From: CAZNVB01 sp964651495
GTDB lineage: Bacteria > Acidobacteriota > Aminicenantia > Aminicenantales > UBA8522
Assembly (NCBI GenBank): GCA_964651495.1
Contig: CAZYWP010000023.1
Span: forward strand, 1-29,819
DNA length: 29,819 bases
Reading direction: 5' to 3'
The position numbers and the translations under genes were made by a program. The notes under the pieces were generated by a model that was not told the origin of the DNA, did no database searches, and saw only the letters and a list, made by a program, of their open reading frames with translations. This document shows, in pieces, positions 22,401 through 29,819 of the stretch. The number at the start of each line of letters is the position of its first letter. Positions within the stretch are counted from its first letter, which is position 1.

Positions 22401-22485
22401 AATACTAAAGTGAGCGCACTATATTGTAGTGACTTTTTCATCATCCTGCCGGCCACCTGCGAACACTGAATGCCCCCTCCTCCCA

Positions 22486-22508
22486 ACCTCCTCCCTCCGG
22501 GGGAGGAG
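22486..22508. repeat. GC-rich intergenic hairpin
   Basis: CCTCCTCCC (22486-22494) pairs with GGGAGGAGG (22500-22508) around a five-base loop. It resembles the palindromes at 8677-8728 and 17991-18088. The rest of the 291-base gap (22401-22691) holds only low-complexity purine/pyrimidine-skewed sequence such as GAGGGAAGGGGG near 22620. No gene is seen. Confidence 0.5.
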
Positions 22509-22691
22509 GATTCCCTTCCCGCTCTTGTTTTTATTTTTAGGAGGCGGAAAACTCACCTCATTTCCACCCGCTGAGAGGGGATTATCCAAACCACTCTTCC
22601 CTTCAACCTTCGCTTCAAGAGGGAAGGGGGAGAATCGAAGGGGGAATTCATTTCGTCGAATTCGTTGGCCATAGATTTCCTTCCCTCTCAT

Positions 22692-24347
22692 TTAGTACCC
22701 CAGCACCGCCCCGTCGCGCCGGGGGTCGGCGCCGCCGATCCGCTTTTTCGTTTTCGGGTCGATGATGATGCCCTGGGCGCCGCCGAAGAAAAGGTCGAAC
22801 TCGCTGAGCGATTTCAGCGCGTATCCCATTTTCTCGAGCGCCGCGACCGCCTCCGCGGGCAGCCGGGGCTCAATCGTCAGGTCCTTGCCGGAGGGGAAAA
22901 ACCGGGGCATCTCGATGGCCTCCTGGATGCCCAGCCTGTAGTCGATCAGGTTCGAAATCAGGAGAGGCATCGTAGTCAGGATGCGGGCCGCGCCGGGAGT
23001 GCCGATCGCGGCGAAGGGACTCTTTCCTTTGACGATGATGGTCGGCGCGATCGTCGTACGCATTCGCTTGCCGGGGGCCAAGGCATTGACACCCAGAGCG
23101 GAAAAGTTGTCCATCTCGTTGTTGAGGATGATCCCCGTGCCCGCAATCATGATCTTGGCCCCGAAAAAGTCGGAGATCGTCTGGGTCAAGGCGACCATAT
23201 TGCCGTCCTTGTCCACAACAGAAAGTGAAGTCGTGCTTGGACTTCGATCTCCCGCCGGATCGCCGGGAGCGGTATTTTCGCTGATCCGCTCCGGGTCGAT
23301 CTCGGCCGCCCGGGCTTTGGCATACCGTTTGGAGAGAAGTCCGGAGGCTGGGACAGCGACGAAATCCGGGTCGGCCACGAAGGCGCGCCAGTCGGCCATG
23401 CCGCGCTTCATGGCTTCGCTCATCAGGTGGATGCGCTGCGGAGACAGGGGGGCGTGCCGCCGCAACTTGAAGTGCTCCAGGATCTGCATGATCTCCACCA
23501 CCGCCAGGCCTCCGACCGGCGGCGGCGCCGAGATCAGCCCGTAGCCTCGGTAAACTCCCCTGACCGTCTCGCGCTCGATCGCCCGGTACGCGGCGAGATC
23601 GTCTTTGGTGATCAGCCCGCCTCGGGCCTGCATTTCGGCGGCAATCGTCTCCGCCAGTTCGCCGCGGTAGAAGACATCCCTTCCGCCCGCCGCGATCTTG
23701 CGCAGGCTCTCGGCGAGGTCGGGGTTCCTGAGAGTATCGCCGGCTTCGAGCGGCAGTCCGTCGGGGCAGAAAACTTTGGCCAGAGATTCCTCCTGCGAAA
23801 GCATCTCGAAGTGGTCGAGAATGATCAGGGCGAGCGTCGGGCTGACGGCGAACCCGTCGGAGGCGAGCTTGATCGCCGGCTCCAGCACCCGCGCGAGAGG
23901 CATGGTTCCATACTTCTCCAGCGCCAGGCTCAGTCCGGCGACGGTTCCCGGAGTCGCCGCGGCGGCGGGGCCGGAGGAGGGGATCCCCTCGGGAAAGTCC
24001 ACGGCAGCCGGGGCGGCGGAGCGGTAATCGACCGCAATGGCCTTCCGGTTCTTGGCGAGATACAAGACCATCATCCCTTCCCCGCCGATCCCGTTGGAGT
24101 TGGGCTCGACGACGCCGACGGCGAACGCCGCCGCCACCGCCGCGTCGACCGCGTTGCCGCCCGCCTTGAGGATTTCCACGCCCGCCTGCGAGGCCAGCGG
24201 ATGGGCGGACGCCACCATACCCTTGGCAGCCGTCACCTCCGTGTTTTTTGTCGCCGGCCGCGCGCCCGGCGCCGGAAGCACGGTAATGGCGACCGCTGTG
24301 ATCAGGCCGAGCACAAGCGAGATTTTTATGCTTTTTCTCATCTCCAC
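22692..24347 (-). CDS. ggt: Gamma-glutamyltransferase (Ntn hydrolase)
   Basis: This 551-residue exported proenzyme has a signal peptide (ISLVLGLITAVAITVLPAPG) and splits itself into two subunits at a threonine. The N-terminal signature GMVASAHPLASQAGVEILK with GGNAVDAAVAAAFAVGVVEP and GIGGEG is unmistakable. The likely nucleophile is T372 in PSTTSLSVVD, where most relatives have TTH. The small subunit keeps NNEMDNFS, GKRMRTTIAPT and the GTPGAARI stretch. The family hydrolyses gamma-glutamyl bonds such as that of glutathione, or transfers the group to amino acids. The start may be the GTG at 24347 or the ATG at 24341. It probably works in the periplasm with the M14-like hydrolase encoded downstream. 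Confidence 0.93.
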   Translation of the reverse strand: MEMRKSIKISLVLGLITAVAITVLPAPGARPATKNTEVTAAKGMVASAHPLASQAGVEILKAGGNAVDAAVAAAFAVGVVEPNSNGIGGEGMMVLYLAKNRKAIAVDYRSAAPAAVDFPEGIPSSGPAAAATPGTVAGLSLALEKYGTMPLARVLEPAIKLASDGFAVSPTLALIILDHFEMLSQEESLAKVFCPDGLPLEAGDTLRNPDLAESLRKIAAGGRDVFYRGELAETIAAEMQARGGLITKDDLAAYRAIERETVRGVYRGYGLISAPPPVGGLAVVEIMQILEHFKLRRHAPLSPQRIHLMSEAMKRGMADWRAFVADPDFVAVPASGLLSKRYAKARAAEIDPERISENTAPGDPAGDRSPSTTSLSVVDKDGNMVALTQTISDFFGAKIMIAGTGIILNNEMDNFSALGVNALAPGKRMRTTIAPTIIVKGKSPFAAIGTPGAARILTTMPLLISNLIDYRLGIQEAIEMPRFFPSGKDLTIEPRLPAEAVAALEKMGYALKSLSEFDLFFGGAQGIIIDPKTKKRIGGADPRRDGAVLGY

Positions 24348-24538
24348 TCTCGACCTATCGACTCATCCGAATGATTGGGTTTTTACTTTTTCTTCCAATA
24401 AAGAATACTATTATGCATACGCTAAATAAAGTGATAATCCGCCTGCAATCTCATGGGGAATATGGGAACGGGTGGCATGGCGCCAGTCCCGCTACCGCCA
24501 GGAGCGCAATGCTCGATTCGCTTCCAGGCTGCCTGGTG

Positions 24539-24566
24539 TTGTGGAAGCCTGAATTTATGCTAGAAT
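24539..24566 (+). promoter_or_regulatory. Extended -10 promoter of the exonuclease gene
   Basis: TTGTGG (24539-24544) and TAGAAT (24561-24566) are 16 bases apart, and the -10 is preceded by TGC, an extended -10. Transcription would begin near 24573, the first base of the ATG, so the message may be nearly leaderless. Confidence 0.4.
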
Positions 24567-24572
24567 CGATTT

Positions 24573-25184
24573 ATGGTCATGAGGAAAACGGGAAAGGAGC
24601 TCCTGTTTTTTGATTGCGAATCGACGGGGTTGCCACTCAGCCGGGATCTCTCTCCCTGGGATGTTGAGGGATGGCCTCGCCTGGTCCAGCTGGCCTGGGG
24701 AACGTACGATCCCCTGGGGAATTTGGTCGACATCCGCTCTCATATCATCCGGCCGGACGGGTTCACCATCCCCGCCGAGGCGACGACGATCCATGGAATT
24801 TCTCATTCCCGGGCCGTTGCGGAAGGGGAGGATCTGGATCGAGTCCTGGATGAATTCGGGGAGGCGATCGAGTCCCCCTCAATCACTCTCGTGGCCCATA
24901 ACATCGACTTCGATTGCGGCGTGGTCGGCGCCGAGTTCATCCGTTTGAAGAAGAGTTTCCGTCTGCTCGAGGTTCCGGCAGTCTGCACGATGAAGACCAC
25001 CGCCGAGGTGTGCCGCCTGCCGAGACCGTACGGGCCCGGGTTCAAGTGGCCGACGCTCGACGAACTCCATCTCCACCTGTTCGGGGGCTCCTATGAGAGG
25101 CCGCATGACGCCGCGAGCGATCTCCAGGCCTGCGCCCGGTGTTTTTTCCGGCTCGTCCAGGACGGGCACTATCGCCTGCCTTGA
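24573..25184 (+). CDS. DnaQ-like DEDDh 3'-5' exonuclease
   Basis: This 203-residue cytoplasmic nuclease has the DEDDh fold of DNA polymerase III epsilon and RNase T. ExoI is LLFFDCESTGLP (the D and E metal ligands), ExoII is ITLVAHNIDFDCGV, and ExoIII is RPHDAASDLQACARCF with the H and D. After ExoI it has EGWPRLVQLAWGTYD, as in many stand-alone relatives. It lacks the extra domains of a polymerase proofreader. The start may be the ATG at 24573 or that at 24579; no ribosome site precedes either. It might trim DNA or RNA ends; context (PerR and catalase next) hints at damage repair but does not prove it. Confidence 0.82.
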   Translation: MVMRKTGKELLFFDCESTGLPLSRDLSPWDVEGWPRLVQLAWGTYDPLGNLVDIRSHIIRPDGFTIPAEATTIHGISHSRAVAEGEDLDRVLDEFGEAIESPSITLVAHNIDFDCGVVGAEFIRLKKSFRLLEVPAVCTMKTTAEVCRLPRPYGPGFKWPTLDELHLHLFGGSYERPHDAASDLQACARCFFRLVQDGHYRLP

Positions 25185-25185
25185 C

Positions 25186-25214
25186 TTGACAAATGGGCGC
25201 GGCGCCCTTATAAT
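25186..25214 (+). promoter_or_regulatory. Consensus sigma-70 promoter of perR
   Basis: TTGACA (25186-25191) and TATAAT (25209-25214) are both perfect and exactly 17 bases apart. The PerR operator begins at the last base of the -10 box, so the regulator would block its own transcription. Confidence 0.8.
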
Positions 25215-25230
25215 TAGGAATGATTCCGAA
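25214..25230 (+). promoter_or_regulatory. PerR operator before perR
   Basis: TTAGGAAT-G-ATTCCGAA is an 8-1-8 inverted repeat with the 7-1-7 core of Fur/PerR boxes (one mismatch in the arms). It shares the core AGGAATGATTCC with the site before catalase. Its position directly after the -10 suits repression. Confidence 0.75.
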
Positions 25231-25239
25231 TTAGAGACC

Positions 25240-25677
25240 ATGAAATCAGAAGAAGTCCGGAGACGAATCATCGAGGGGATGAAAGAAAAAGGCCTCAAGT
25301 TGACATCCCAGCGGCTGGTGATTGTCGACATCGTCGCCGGGACGAAGAGCCACCCGAGCGCTGCCGATGTCTTTGCCCAAGCGCGAAAGAAGGTCCCCAG
25401 GATCAGCCTGTCGACGGTCTATTACACGCTGGACATCCTGAAGAGGGAAGGTTTGATCAGGGAACTGGAATTTGACGACCTGGATAACCGGTATGAAGGA
25501 GATGTCTCCGACCACCTCAACCTGGTCTGCAAAGGGTGCGGCAAGATCGAAGATTTCCAGGCGGCCTCGCCCGTGCCTCCGGAAAGCGTGGAAAAAAGGA
25601 CCGGTTTCAAGGTTGACGGAGTGCGCCTTGAATATTATGGCTATTGCCGGAAATGCCGGGCGATGAAGGCGCGTTAA
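25240..25677 (+). CDS. perR: Peroxide-responsive Fur-family regulator (PerR)
   Basis: The protein has 145 residues from the ATG at 25240; a longer frame to 25093 would include the promoter. The N-terminal winged helix reads GLKLTSQRLVIVDIVAGTKS, then the recognition helix in RISLSTVYYTLDILKREGLI. The C-terminal metal domain keeps HPSAADVF, DNRYEGDVSDHLNLVC, the structural zinc pair CKGCGKI and the second pair CRKC. The family's usual HxH near residue 92 is HLN here. PerR proteins bind Fe or Mn and lose DNA binding when peroxide oxidises metal-bound histidines. The same operator lies before this gene and before the catalase gene that follows 59 bases later, a strong case for PerR rather than Fur or Zur. 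Confidence 0.88.
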   Translation: MKSEEVRRRIIEGMKEKGLKLTSQRLVIVDIVAGTKSHPSAADVFAQARKKVPRISLSTVYYTLDILKREGLIRELEFDDLDNRYEGDVSDHLNLVCKGCGKIEDFQAASPVPPESVEKRTGFKVDGVRLEYYGYCRKCRAMKAR

Positions 25678-25693
25678 TTTTTTCGTCTTCCAG

Positions 25694-25710
25694 ATAGGAA
25701 TGATTCCTAT
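25694..25710 (+). promoter_or_regulatory. PerR operator before catalase
   Basis: ATAGGAAT-G-ATTCCTAT is a perfect 8-1-8 palindrome in the 59-base gap between perR and katA, 26 bases before the katA start. It shares its core with the site at 25214-25230. Confidence 0.8.
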
Positions 25711-25736
25711 TTAATAAAAAACATGTGGAGGTTACC

Positions 25737-27263
25737 ATGAGCGACACCAAAAAAGCGCTGACCAACAATTTCGGCGCGCCGGTGGATGATGACCTGAATT
25801 CTCTCACCGCCGGCAATCCCGGACCCGTCCTGGTTCAGGACGTCCACTTACTGGAGAAACTGTCCCATTTCGACCGGGAGCGGATCCCCGAGCGCGTCGT
25901 CCACGCCAAAGGGGCCGGGGCCCACGGGTATTTTGAAGTCACCGCGGACGTGACCAAATATACGCGGGCCAAGTTTCTCTCCCAGGTCGGAAAACGCACC
26001 GAGGTCTTTCTCCGGTTCTCGACCGTAGGGGGGGAAAGGGGGTCGGCCGACGCCGAACGCGACCCTCGGGGATTTGCCATGAAGTTCTACACCGAGGAAG
26101 GCAACTATGACCTGGTGGGGAACAACACCCCGGTTTTTTTCATCCGCGATCCTCTCAAATTCCCCGATTTCATCCACACCCAAAAGAAAAATCCGGCCAC
26201 CAACCTCAAGGACCCGGACATGTTCTGGGATTTCCTCTCTTTGACGCCGGAGTCCGTCCATCAAGTGACCGTCCTGTTTTCCGACCGCGGCACCCCCAGG
26301 ACCTACCGTCACATGAACGGCTTCAGCAGCCATACCTTCAAGTGGTATAACGACAAAGGCGAATATTTCTGGGTGAAATACCACTTCAAGACCGAGCAGG
26401 GGATCCAGAACTTAACCCGGCAGGAAGCGGAGGTCATGAAGGGCAAAGACCCCGATCATGCCACCCGCGACCTCTACACAGCCATCCAGCGGGGGGAACA
26501 TCCGTCCTGGAGGCTGGAGATGCAGATCATGACGCCCGAGCAGGCATCAAAATACCGGTTTGATCCGTTCGATGTCACCAAGGTCTGGCCTCACGCGGAT
26601 TTCCCTCCCCTGGTCATCGGCCGGCTGGTCCTCGACAGAAACCCGGAAAATTACTTCGCCGAGGTTGAGCAAGCGGCTTTCTCCCCCGCCAATTTCGTCC
26701 CCGGCATCGCAGCATCTCCCGACAAGATGCTCCAGGGACGGCTCTTCAGCTACCACGACACGCACCGCCACCGGCTTGGACCCAATTTTCACCTTTTGCC
26801 GGTGAACGCCCCCAAGGCAGGCAAGGTCGACAACTACCAGCGTGACGGGTTCATGCGCGTTGACGGCAATTTCGGCGGCGCTCCGAACTACTATCCCAAC
26901 AGCTTTGCCGGCCCCGAACCGAGGCCGGAGGTCGCCGAGCCCCCCTTTGAGGTCTCGGGCAAGGGGGCTCGCCAGAGGTACATCCATCCCAATGATGATT
27001 TTGTCCAGGCCGGAGTCCTCTTCAGCAAAGTCATGACCGATACCGACCGCGAGCATCTGGTGGGCAACATCGCCGACCATTTGGCCGGGGCCCAGAAGCG
27101 CATCCAGTATCGCCAGTGCGCTGTCTTTTATAAGTCTGATCCGGATTACGGCCGGCGCGTGGCCCAGGGGCTGAACCTGAACGTCAAGGAAGTCGTCATC
27201 CTGGCCAACATGTCGCAAGAGGAACGGGCCAGGACGACAAAACAAGGAACTTATTCGAAATAA
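25737..27263 (+). CDS. katA: Monofunctional heme catalase, small-subunit clade
   Basis: This 508-residue enzyme breaks down hydrogen peroxide in the cytoplasm. The distal histidine is H56 in RVVHAKGAGAHG, the distal asparagine is in LVGNNTPVFF (129-130), and the heme-ligand tyrosine is Y339 in RLFSYHDTHRHRLG. Length and lack of a C-terminal flavodoxin domain fit small-subunit (clade 3) catalases. The true start is the ATG at 25737, with GGAGG five bases upstream; the GTG at 25725 overlaps that ribosome site. Regulation is almost certainly by the adjacent PerR through the palindrome at 25694-25710. Confidence 0.96.
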   Translation: MSDTKKALTNNFGAPVDDDLNSLTAGNPGPVLVQDVHLLEKLSHFDRERIPERVVHAKGAGAHGYFEVTADVTKYTRAKFLSQVGKRTEVFLRFSTVGGERGSADAERDPRGFAMKFYTEEGNYDLVGNNTPVFFIRDPLKFPDFIHTQKKNPATNLKDPDMFWDFLSLTPESVHQVTVLFSDRGTPRTYRHMNGFSSHTFKWYNDKGEYFWVKYHFKTEQGIQNLTRQEAEVMKGKDPDHATRDLYTAIQRGEHPSWRLEMQIMTPEQASKYRFDPFDVTKVWPHADFPPLVIGRLVLDRNPENYFAEVEQAAFSPANFVPGIAASPDKMLQGRLFSYHDTHRHRLGPNFHLLPVNAPKAGKVDNYQRDGFMRVDGNFGGAPNYYPNSFAGPEPRPEVAEPPFEVSGKGARQRYIHPNDDFVQAGVLFSKVMTDTDREHLVGNIADHLAGAQKRIQYRQCAVFYKSDPDYGRRVAQGLNLNVKEVVILANMSQEERARTTKQGTYSK

Positions 27264-27304
27264 TTGCCCTCAAGGACGAATCTTGACGGGAATGGCTTGG
27301 GGAA

Positions 27305-28402
27305 TCAGTCGGACGCCTTCAATTTCTCCAGGAAGGGCGCGGTGAGGCTTCCCGACGAGAAGTAAATCACGCCGTCCGCCCCGCAGTCTTTGGTGATCTT
27401 CATCTGCCGGATCATGCCTTCGGGCGTGTTCTGATTGTGCGAGCTTGAGATCCCGATCCCGGCGCAGACCTGGCAACGGCCCTTTGCTACGGCGACCGCC
27501 CGTTTCACGTACTTCTCGAAGAAAGTCTCGTGGTTGGTATAGAGCATCGGGCAGAGCATGTCCACCAGTCCCATCTCGGCCCAACTGGCCCAGTCCTGGC
27601 CGATGAGGACCCTGGCGTTGTCGGGATCGAGGAAGACGGCCGCCGAGATCTTCACCGGCCGGCCCGTCGTCTTGAGGGCGTCCCTCAGTTCGCCGACAAA
27701 CCGCGTGACCTGGTCCCTGTTCCACTCCAGCCACTCATTCCAGATCATGTTTCCCGAGTCCTGAGCTTTGATCTCCAGCGGGTCCCAGCCCGAGAACTCC
27801 TTGAACAGGGCCCGGGTCCTGGGGTCAAAGCTGAAGTAGGGCTCGGTGGGTTCGCAGGGAAAACGGATGTAGTCCAGGTGGATCCAGTCCACGGGGTAAT
27901 TTTTGGCGACTTCCATCATCAGGCTCAACTCGTATTGTCGGACTTCGGGGAGGGCCGGGTTGGCGGCTCCGACCATTTCGCTACGGCGGCTCCGGATCAG
28001 CCATTCGGGGTTCTGGCGGACCTGTCCGAAGATCCCGGTCTCGGGGAAAACGCAGAACCAGGGATGGACACTGATGTTCCGTGCCTTCGCCTCTTTGAGG
28101 AAGACGTCCAGGAAATCCCAGGTGTACGCCGGGTCGCCCACTCCGATCGCGCTCTTGTAGTAAACATGCCCGTCCGTCCCTTTGATCAGCATGATGACGG
28201 TGTCGATGCCGGCCCGGACGTACTCGTCCAGCGTCTTGCGCATCAAGGGGACGGCCTTCGCCTGGTCCGGGCCGAAGGTGCCCGGATGGGCCCACACGCC
28301 GCGCACGGCCATCTTCAACTCGGAGTCCCGGCCGGGGAGAGGCCCGGCCGTGAAGGCCAGGACGCAGGCTGCGGTCAGGATGACGAGAGTGATTCTTTTC
28401 AT
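27305..28402 (-). CDS. GHL10-type glycosyl hydrolase-like protein, exported
   Basis: The protein has 365 residues from the ATG at 28402, with AGGAGG about 11 bases upstream and a signal peptide (MKRITLVILTAACVLAFTAG). A longer frame to 28483 overlaps the upstream gene. The fold is the GHL10 (PF02638) TIM barrel: VRGVWAHPGTFG at the first strand, AGIDTVIMLIKGTDGHVYY, the HPWFCVFPET strand, then NYPVDWIHLDYIRFP with the acidic cluster HLDYIRFP that is the family hallmark, and VDMLCPMLYTN near the end. Related proteins cleave or trim envelope or dietary glycans. Substrate unknown. It is 28 bases after the B12-activation gene, in one leftward run. Confidence 0.85.
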   Translation of the reverse strand: MKRITLVILTAACVLAFTAGPLPGRDSELKMAVRGVWAHPGTFGPDQAKAVPLMRKTLDEYVRAGIDTVIMLIKGTDGHVYYKSAIGVGDPAYTWDFLDVFLKEAKARNISVHPWFCVFPETGIFGQVRQNPEWLIRSRRSEMVGAANPALPEVRQYELSLMMEVAKNYPVDWIHLDYIRFPCEPTEPYFSFDPRTRALFKEFSGWDPLEIKAQDSGNMIWNEWLEWNRDQVTRFVGELRDALKTTGRPVKISAAVFLDPDNARVLIGQDWASWAEMGLVDMLCPMLYTNHETFFEKYVKRAVAVAKGRCQVCAGIGISSSHNQNTPEGMIRQMKITKDCGADGVIYFSSGSLTAPFLEKLKASD

Positions 28403-28430
28403 GAGTGCAGAACCTCCTTCTGAATATTTC

Positions 28431-29123
28431 TTAATGAAAAACGGAACTCCGTCCCTTGTACTCAGCGGCCAGGCCTTCATCATACGCGGCTTGGCGTGAG
28501 GGACAGACCTCGCGGGGGCAGAGCCGGCAGGAGATGAAGCCCTCCTCCGAAGGGAAGAAAATTCCCGAAATTGATTTCCGGGGAACCATGAGCAGGCTTT
28601 CCGTCAGCTTCACGCCGATGACCCTTTCCGTGTCGCCGAAGAGGGAAAAGAGCTTGGGCTGCTCGGTGATCGGCCAGTCCTCGAGAGAACCGGGGCTCAT
28701 GTTGGAAAGGCCGGGAAACCCCCAGCGGTCCTTGAGTTTTTCGGCCAGCCAGGAAGCGCCGGTCTCCAGGATGATGTTCGCCATCTCCTCGAGATAATAC
28801 TGTTTGAGCAAATCGCCGGATGAGGCGGCCGCTCTCTCGAGCTCTGGCCCCACGGTCATGATGTAGGGGAATATTTTCTGGGCCCGGTCCAGGTTATGCC
28901 GGAGGACCAGGCTGCGGAAGACGACACCGGCAACCTCGACCGCATCGCCGTCCTTCGCGCCGACATAGGAGACGTTATAGACGGCCCGCAGACCAGCCAG
29001 GGTGCCGGCGAGCTCGATCAGCTCTTCCAGGCTGGAGAACCCGGCCCTGGCGGGGTTGAGGCGCAGCCGCCGGGCGATGTCAGCGGGATCAAGTTTAAAA
29101 GGAATACGCTCGATGATTTCCAT
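28431..29123 (-). CDS. Stand-alone B12-dependent methionine synthase activation-type protein
   Basis: This 230-residue protein matches the MetH reactivation domain (PF02965): LSNMSPGSLEDWPITEQPKL, then GVKLTESLLMVPRKSISGI. In full-length MetH this module binds S-adenosylmethionine and re-methylates oxidised cobalamin. Here it stands alone, as in many anaerobes where MetH is split. The tail FISCRLCPREVCPSRQAAYD has three closely spaced cysteines of the type common in these split proteins, which suggests metal or Fe-S binding. No metH gene is visible in the window. Which corrinoid protein it serves is unknown. Confidence 0.82.
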   Translation of the reverse strand: MEIIERIPFKLDPADIARRLRLNPARAGFSSLEELIELAGTLAGLRAVYNVSYVGAKDGDAVEVAGVVFRSLVLRHNLDRAQKIFPYIMTVGPELERAAASSGDLLKQYYLEEMANIILETGASWLAEKLKDRWGFPGLSNMSPGSLEDWPITEQPKLFSLFGDTERVIGVKLTESLLMVPRKSISGIFFPSEEGFISCRLCPREVCPSRQAAYDEGLAAEYKGRSSVFH

Positions 29124-29231
29124 GGCCGCTCTCCAAATTACTCCAAATCCCCCGGACTATTCAAGAGCCGTCGTCAGACTTGATGAAGAAATTAAAAAGA
29201 AGATGTGGGGAGCTCCGAGCCCGGCTCTAAA

Positions 29232-29819
29232 TCAAAGCCTCGGCGGGCGCGGAGCGAGAGGGCCTGGCGTCAGCGTCACCTCAACGGAATGGCCCTTTCC
29301 GGAGGGCACGGACACGGAGCGCTCGCCCGCGTCAAACTTTGTCCATGGCCGGCCGTCAATCTTGACGGAGGCAATCTTCACCGTCGGGTCATCCACGAGA
29401 GAGACAAAGTGATTCCCCGGCCCGTCCAGCTTGAAGTGGAGAACTGCCGGCTTGCGGTGGACATAGAGGTTGAGATAGAGATAGTTCAAAAGGGCGTGCT
29501 CCATCTCGTGGTAGGAGGTGTGCCATTCGGAGTCCGAAGCTTTGCGGCCTTCTCCCTTGACCCGGCCGTCGAGTCCGACGCTGCCATATACGCCCCCCAT
29601 CTTATGATCCCGGATGTTGCGCTCAAAAAACTCCTCGCTCTTCCGGAAGTTCTCGAGATAGAGCGGATCGCCCGTCACGCGGTAGAGCTGAAGCTGCAAA
29701 AATGAGCCGTAAATCTGCACCCACCACCAGACGGTCGGGTCGGCGACTGGGCGGTGAGGGGTTTTGGTCTCGACGAGGTCGGGCCAGGCGCCGCGTTCCC
29801 GGTCGAATCCCCAGCGGGT
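29232..29819 (-). CDS. AGE-like (alpha/alpha)6-barrel protein, 5'-truncated
   Basis: The frame is open to the window edge, so the N-terminus lies beyond it; about 195 residues are visible. Repeated helices (WWWVQIYGSFLQLQLYRVTG, then YLENFRKSEEFFERNIRD) and SEWHTSYHEMEHALLNYLY resemble the second half of an N-acylglucosamine 2-epimerase or related barrel. A beta-rich tail follows (PAVLHFKLDGPGNHFVSLVD, then VKIDGRPWTKFDAG). That tail is not part of a standard epimerase. It could be a sugar epimerase/isomerase or an uncharacterised glycoside-related barrel. The stop at 29232 is 109 bases from the next gene start. Confidence 0.5.
   Translation of the reverse strand, partial: TRWGFDRERGAWPDLVETKTPHRPVADPTVWWWVQIYGSFLQLQLYRVTGDPLYLENFRKSEEFFERNIRDHKMGGVYGSVGLDGRVKGEGRKASDSEWHTSYHEMEHALLNYLYLNLYVHRKPAVLHFKLDGPGNHFVSLVDDPTVKIASVKIDGRPWTKFDAGERSVSVPSGKGHSVEVTLTPGPLAPRPPRL

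Noticed and set aside
22419..22433. CACTA-N5-TAGTG inverted repeat before the aspartoacylase-like gene
   Set aside because: A 5-bp arm is too short to call an operator without a second instance.
23427..24374. Plus-strand open frame of 315 codons
   Set aside because: It is an arginine-rich antisense shadow of gamma-glutamyltransferase caused by high GC.
1..29819. CRISPR array, tRNA, rRNA, riboswitch, prophage or integrase
   Set aside because: No regularly spaced repeats, cloverleaf, rRNA-like sequence, conserved riboswitch core or recombinase motif was seen on either strand by reading.

Overview
The window looks like a chromosomal segment of a GC-rich Gram-negative bacterium with a real outer membrane: it carries a BamA/Omp85 protein, small beta-barrels, lipoproteins and a twin-arginine signal. 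The mix of a giant propeller-LuxR regulator, an RbsD-like lipoprotein, a BNR sialidase-like protein, a GHL10 glycosidase and a stand-alone B12 methionine-synthase activation protein resembles Acidobacteriota, perhaps the Aminicenantes group. That placement is inference; no rRNA or tRNA gene is visible.

Layout. 1-2.7 kb: the end of a tandem rhodanese gene, then a scrambled stretch with a 21-bp direct repeat, an 18-bp inverted repeat, gene debris, an AT-rich nucleoside phosphorylase-like gene and a collapsed copy of a propeller-LuxR regulator. 2.7-6.7 kb: a serine hydrolase converging with the intact propeller-LuxR regulator. 6.8-8.6 kb: two coupled amidohydrolase-fold genes, the second exported and apparently without metal ligands. 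8.7-11.5 kb: an RbsD/FucU-like lipoprotein, an interspersed repeat, a sialidase-like protein, and a Doc-type toxin-antitoxin pair with reiterated operators. 11.8-20.4 kb: an envelope locus. Leftward run a secreted NlpE-like protein (own promoter), bamA, and a twice-repeated module of one lipoprotein plus one beta-barrel. Rightward runs an ECF sigma factor, a membrane anti-sigma-like protein, a membrane-anchored LTXXQ (CpxP/CnrX-like) protein with a collagen-like linker, and a small protein, closed by a terminator. 20.5-24.3 kb: leftward genes for a hypothetical protein, a DUF2177 membrane protein, an aspartoacylase-like zinc hydrolase and gamma-glutamyltransferase. 24.5-27.3 kb: a DnaQ-like exonuclease, a PerR/Fur regulator and catalase, with matching operator palindromes before the last two. 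27.3-29.8 kb: leftward GHL10 glycosidase, B12 methionine-synthase activation protein, and the end of an AGE-like barrel protein.

The most notable system is the 12.9-20.4 kb locus. The sigma gene and the divergent lipoprotein/beta-barrel/bamA operon have near-identical promoter elements, GGGAAT(A/C)-N16-(C/T)GTCTAAT, of ECF type. I infer that a CnrYXH-like sigma/anti-sigma/periplasmic-sensor module controls itself and an outer-membrane biogenesis operon. The duplicated lipoprotein/barrel modules beside bamA have no function I can name.
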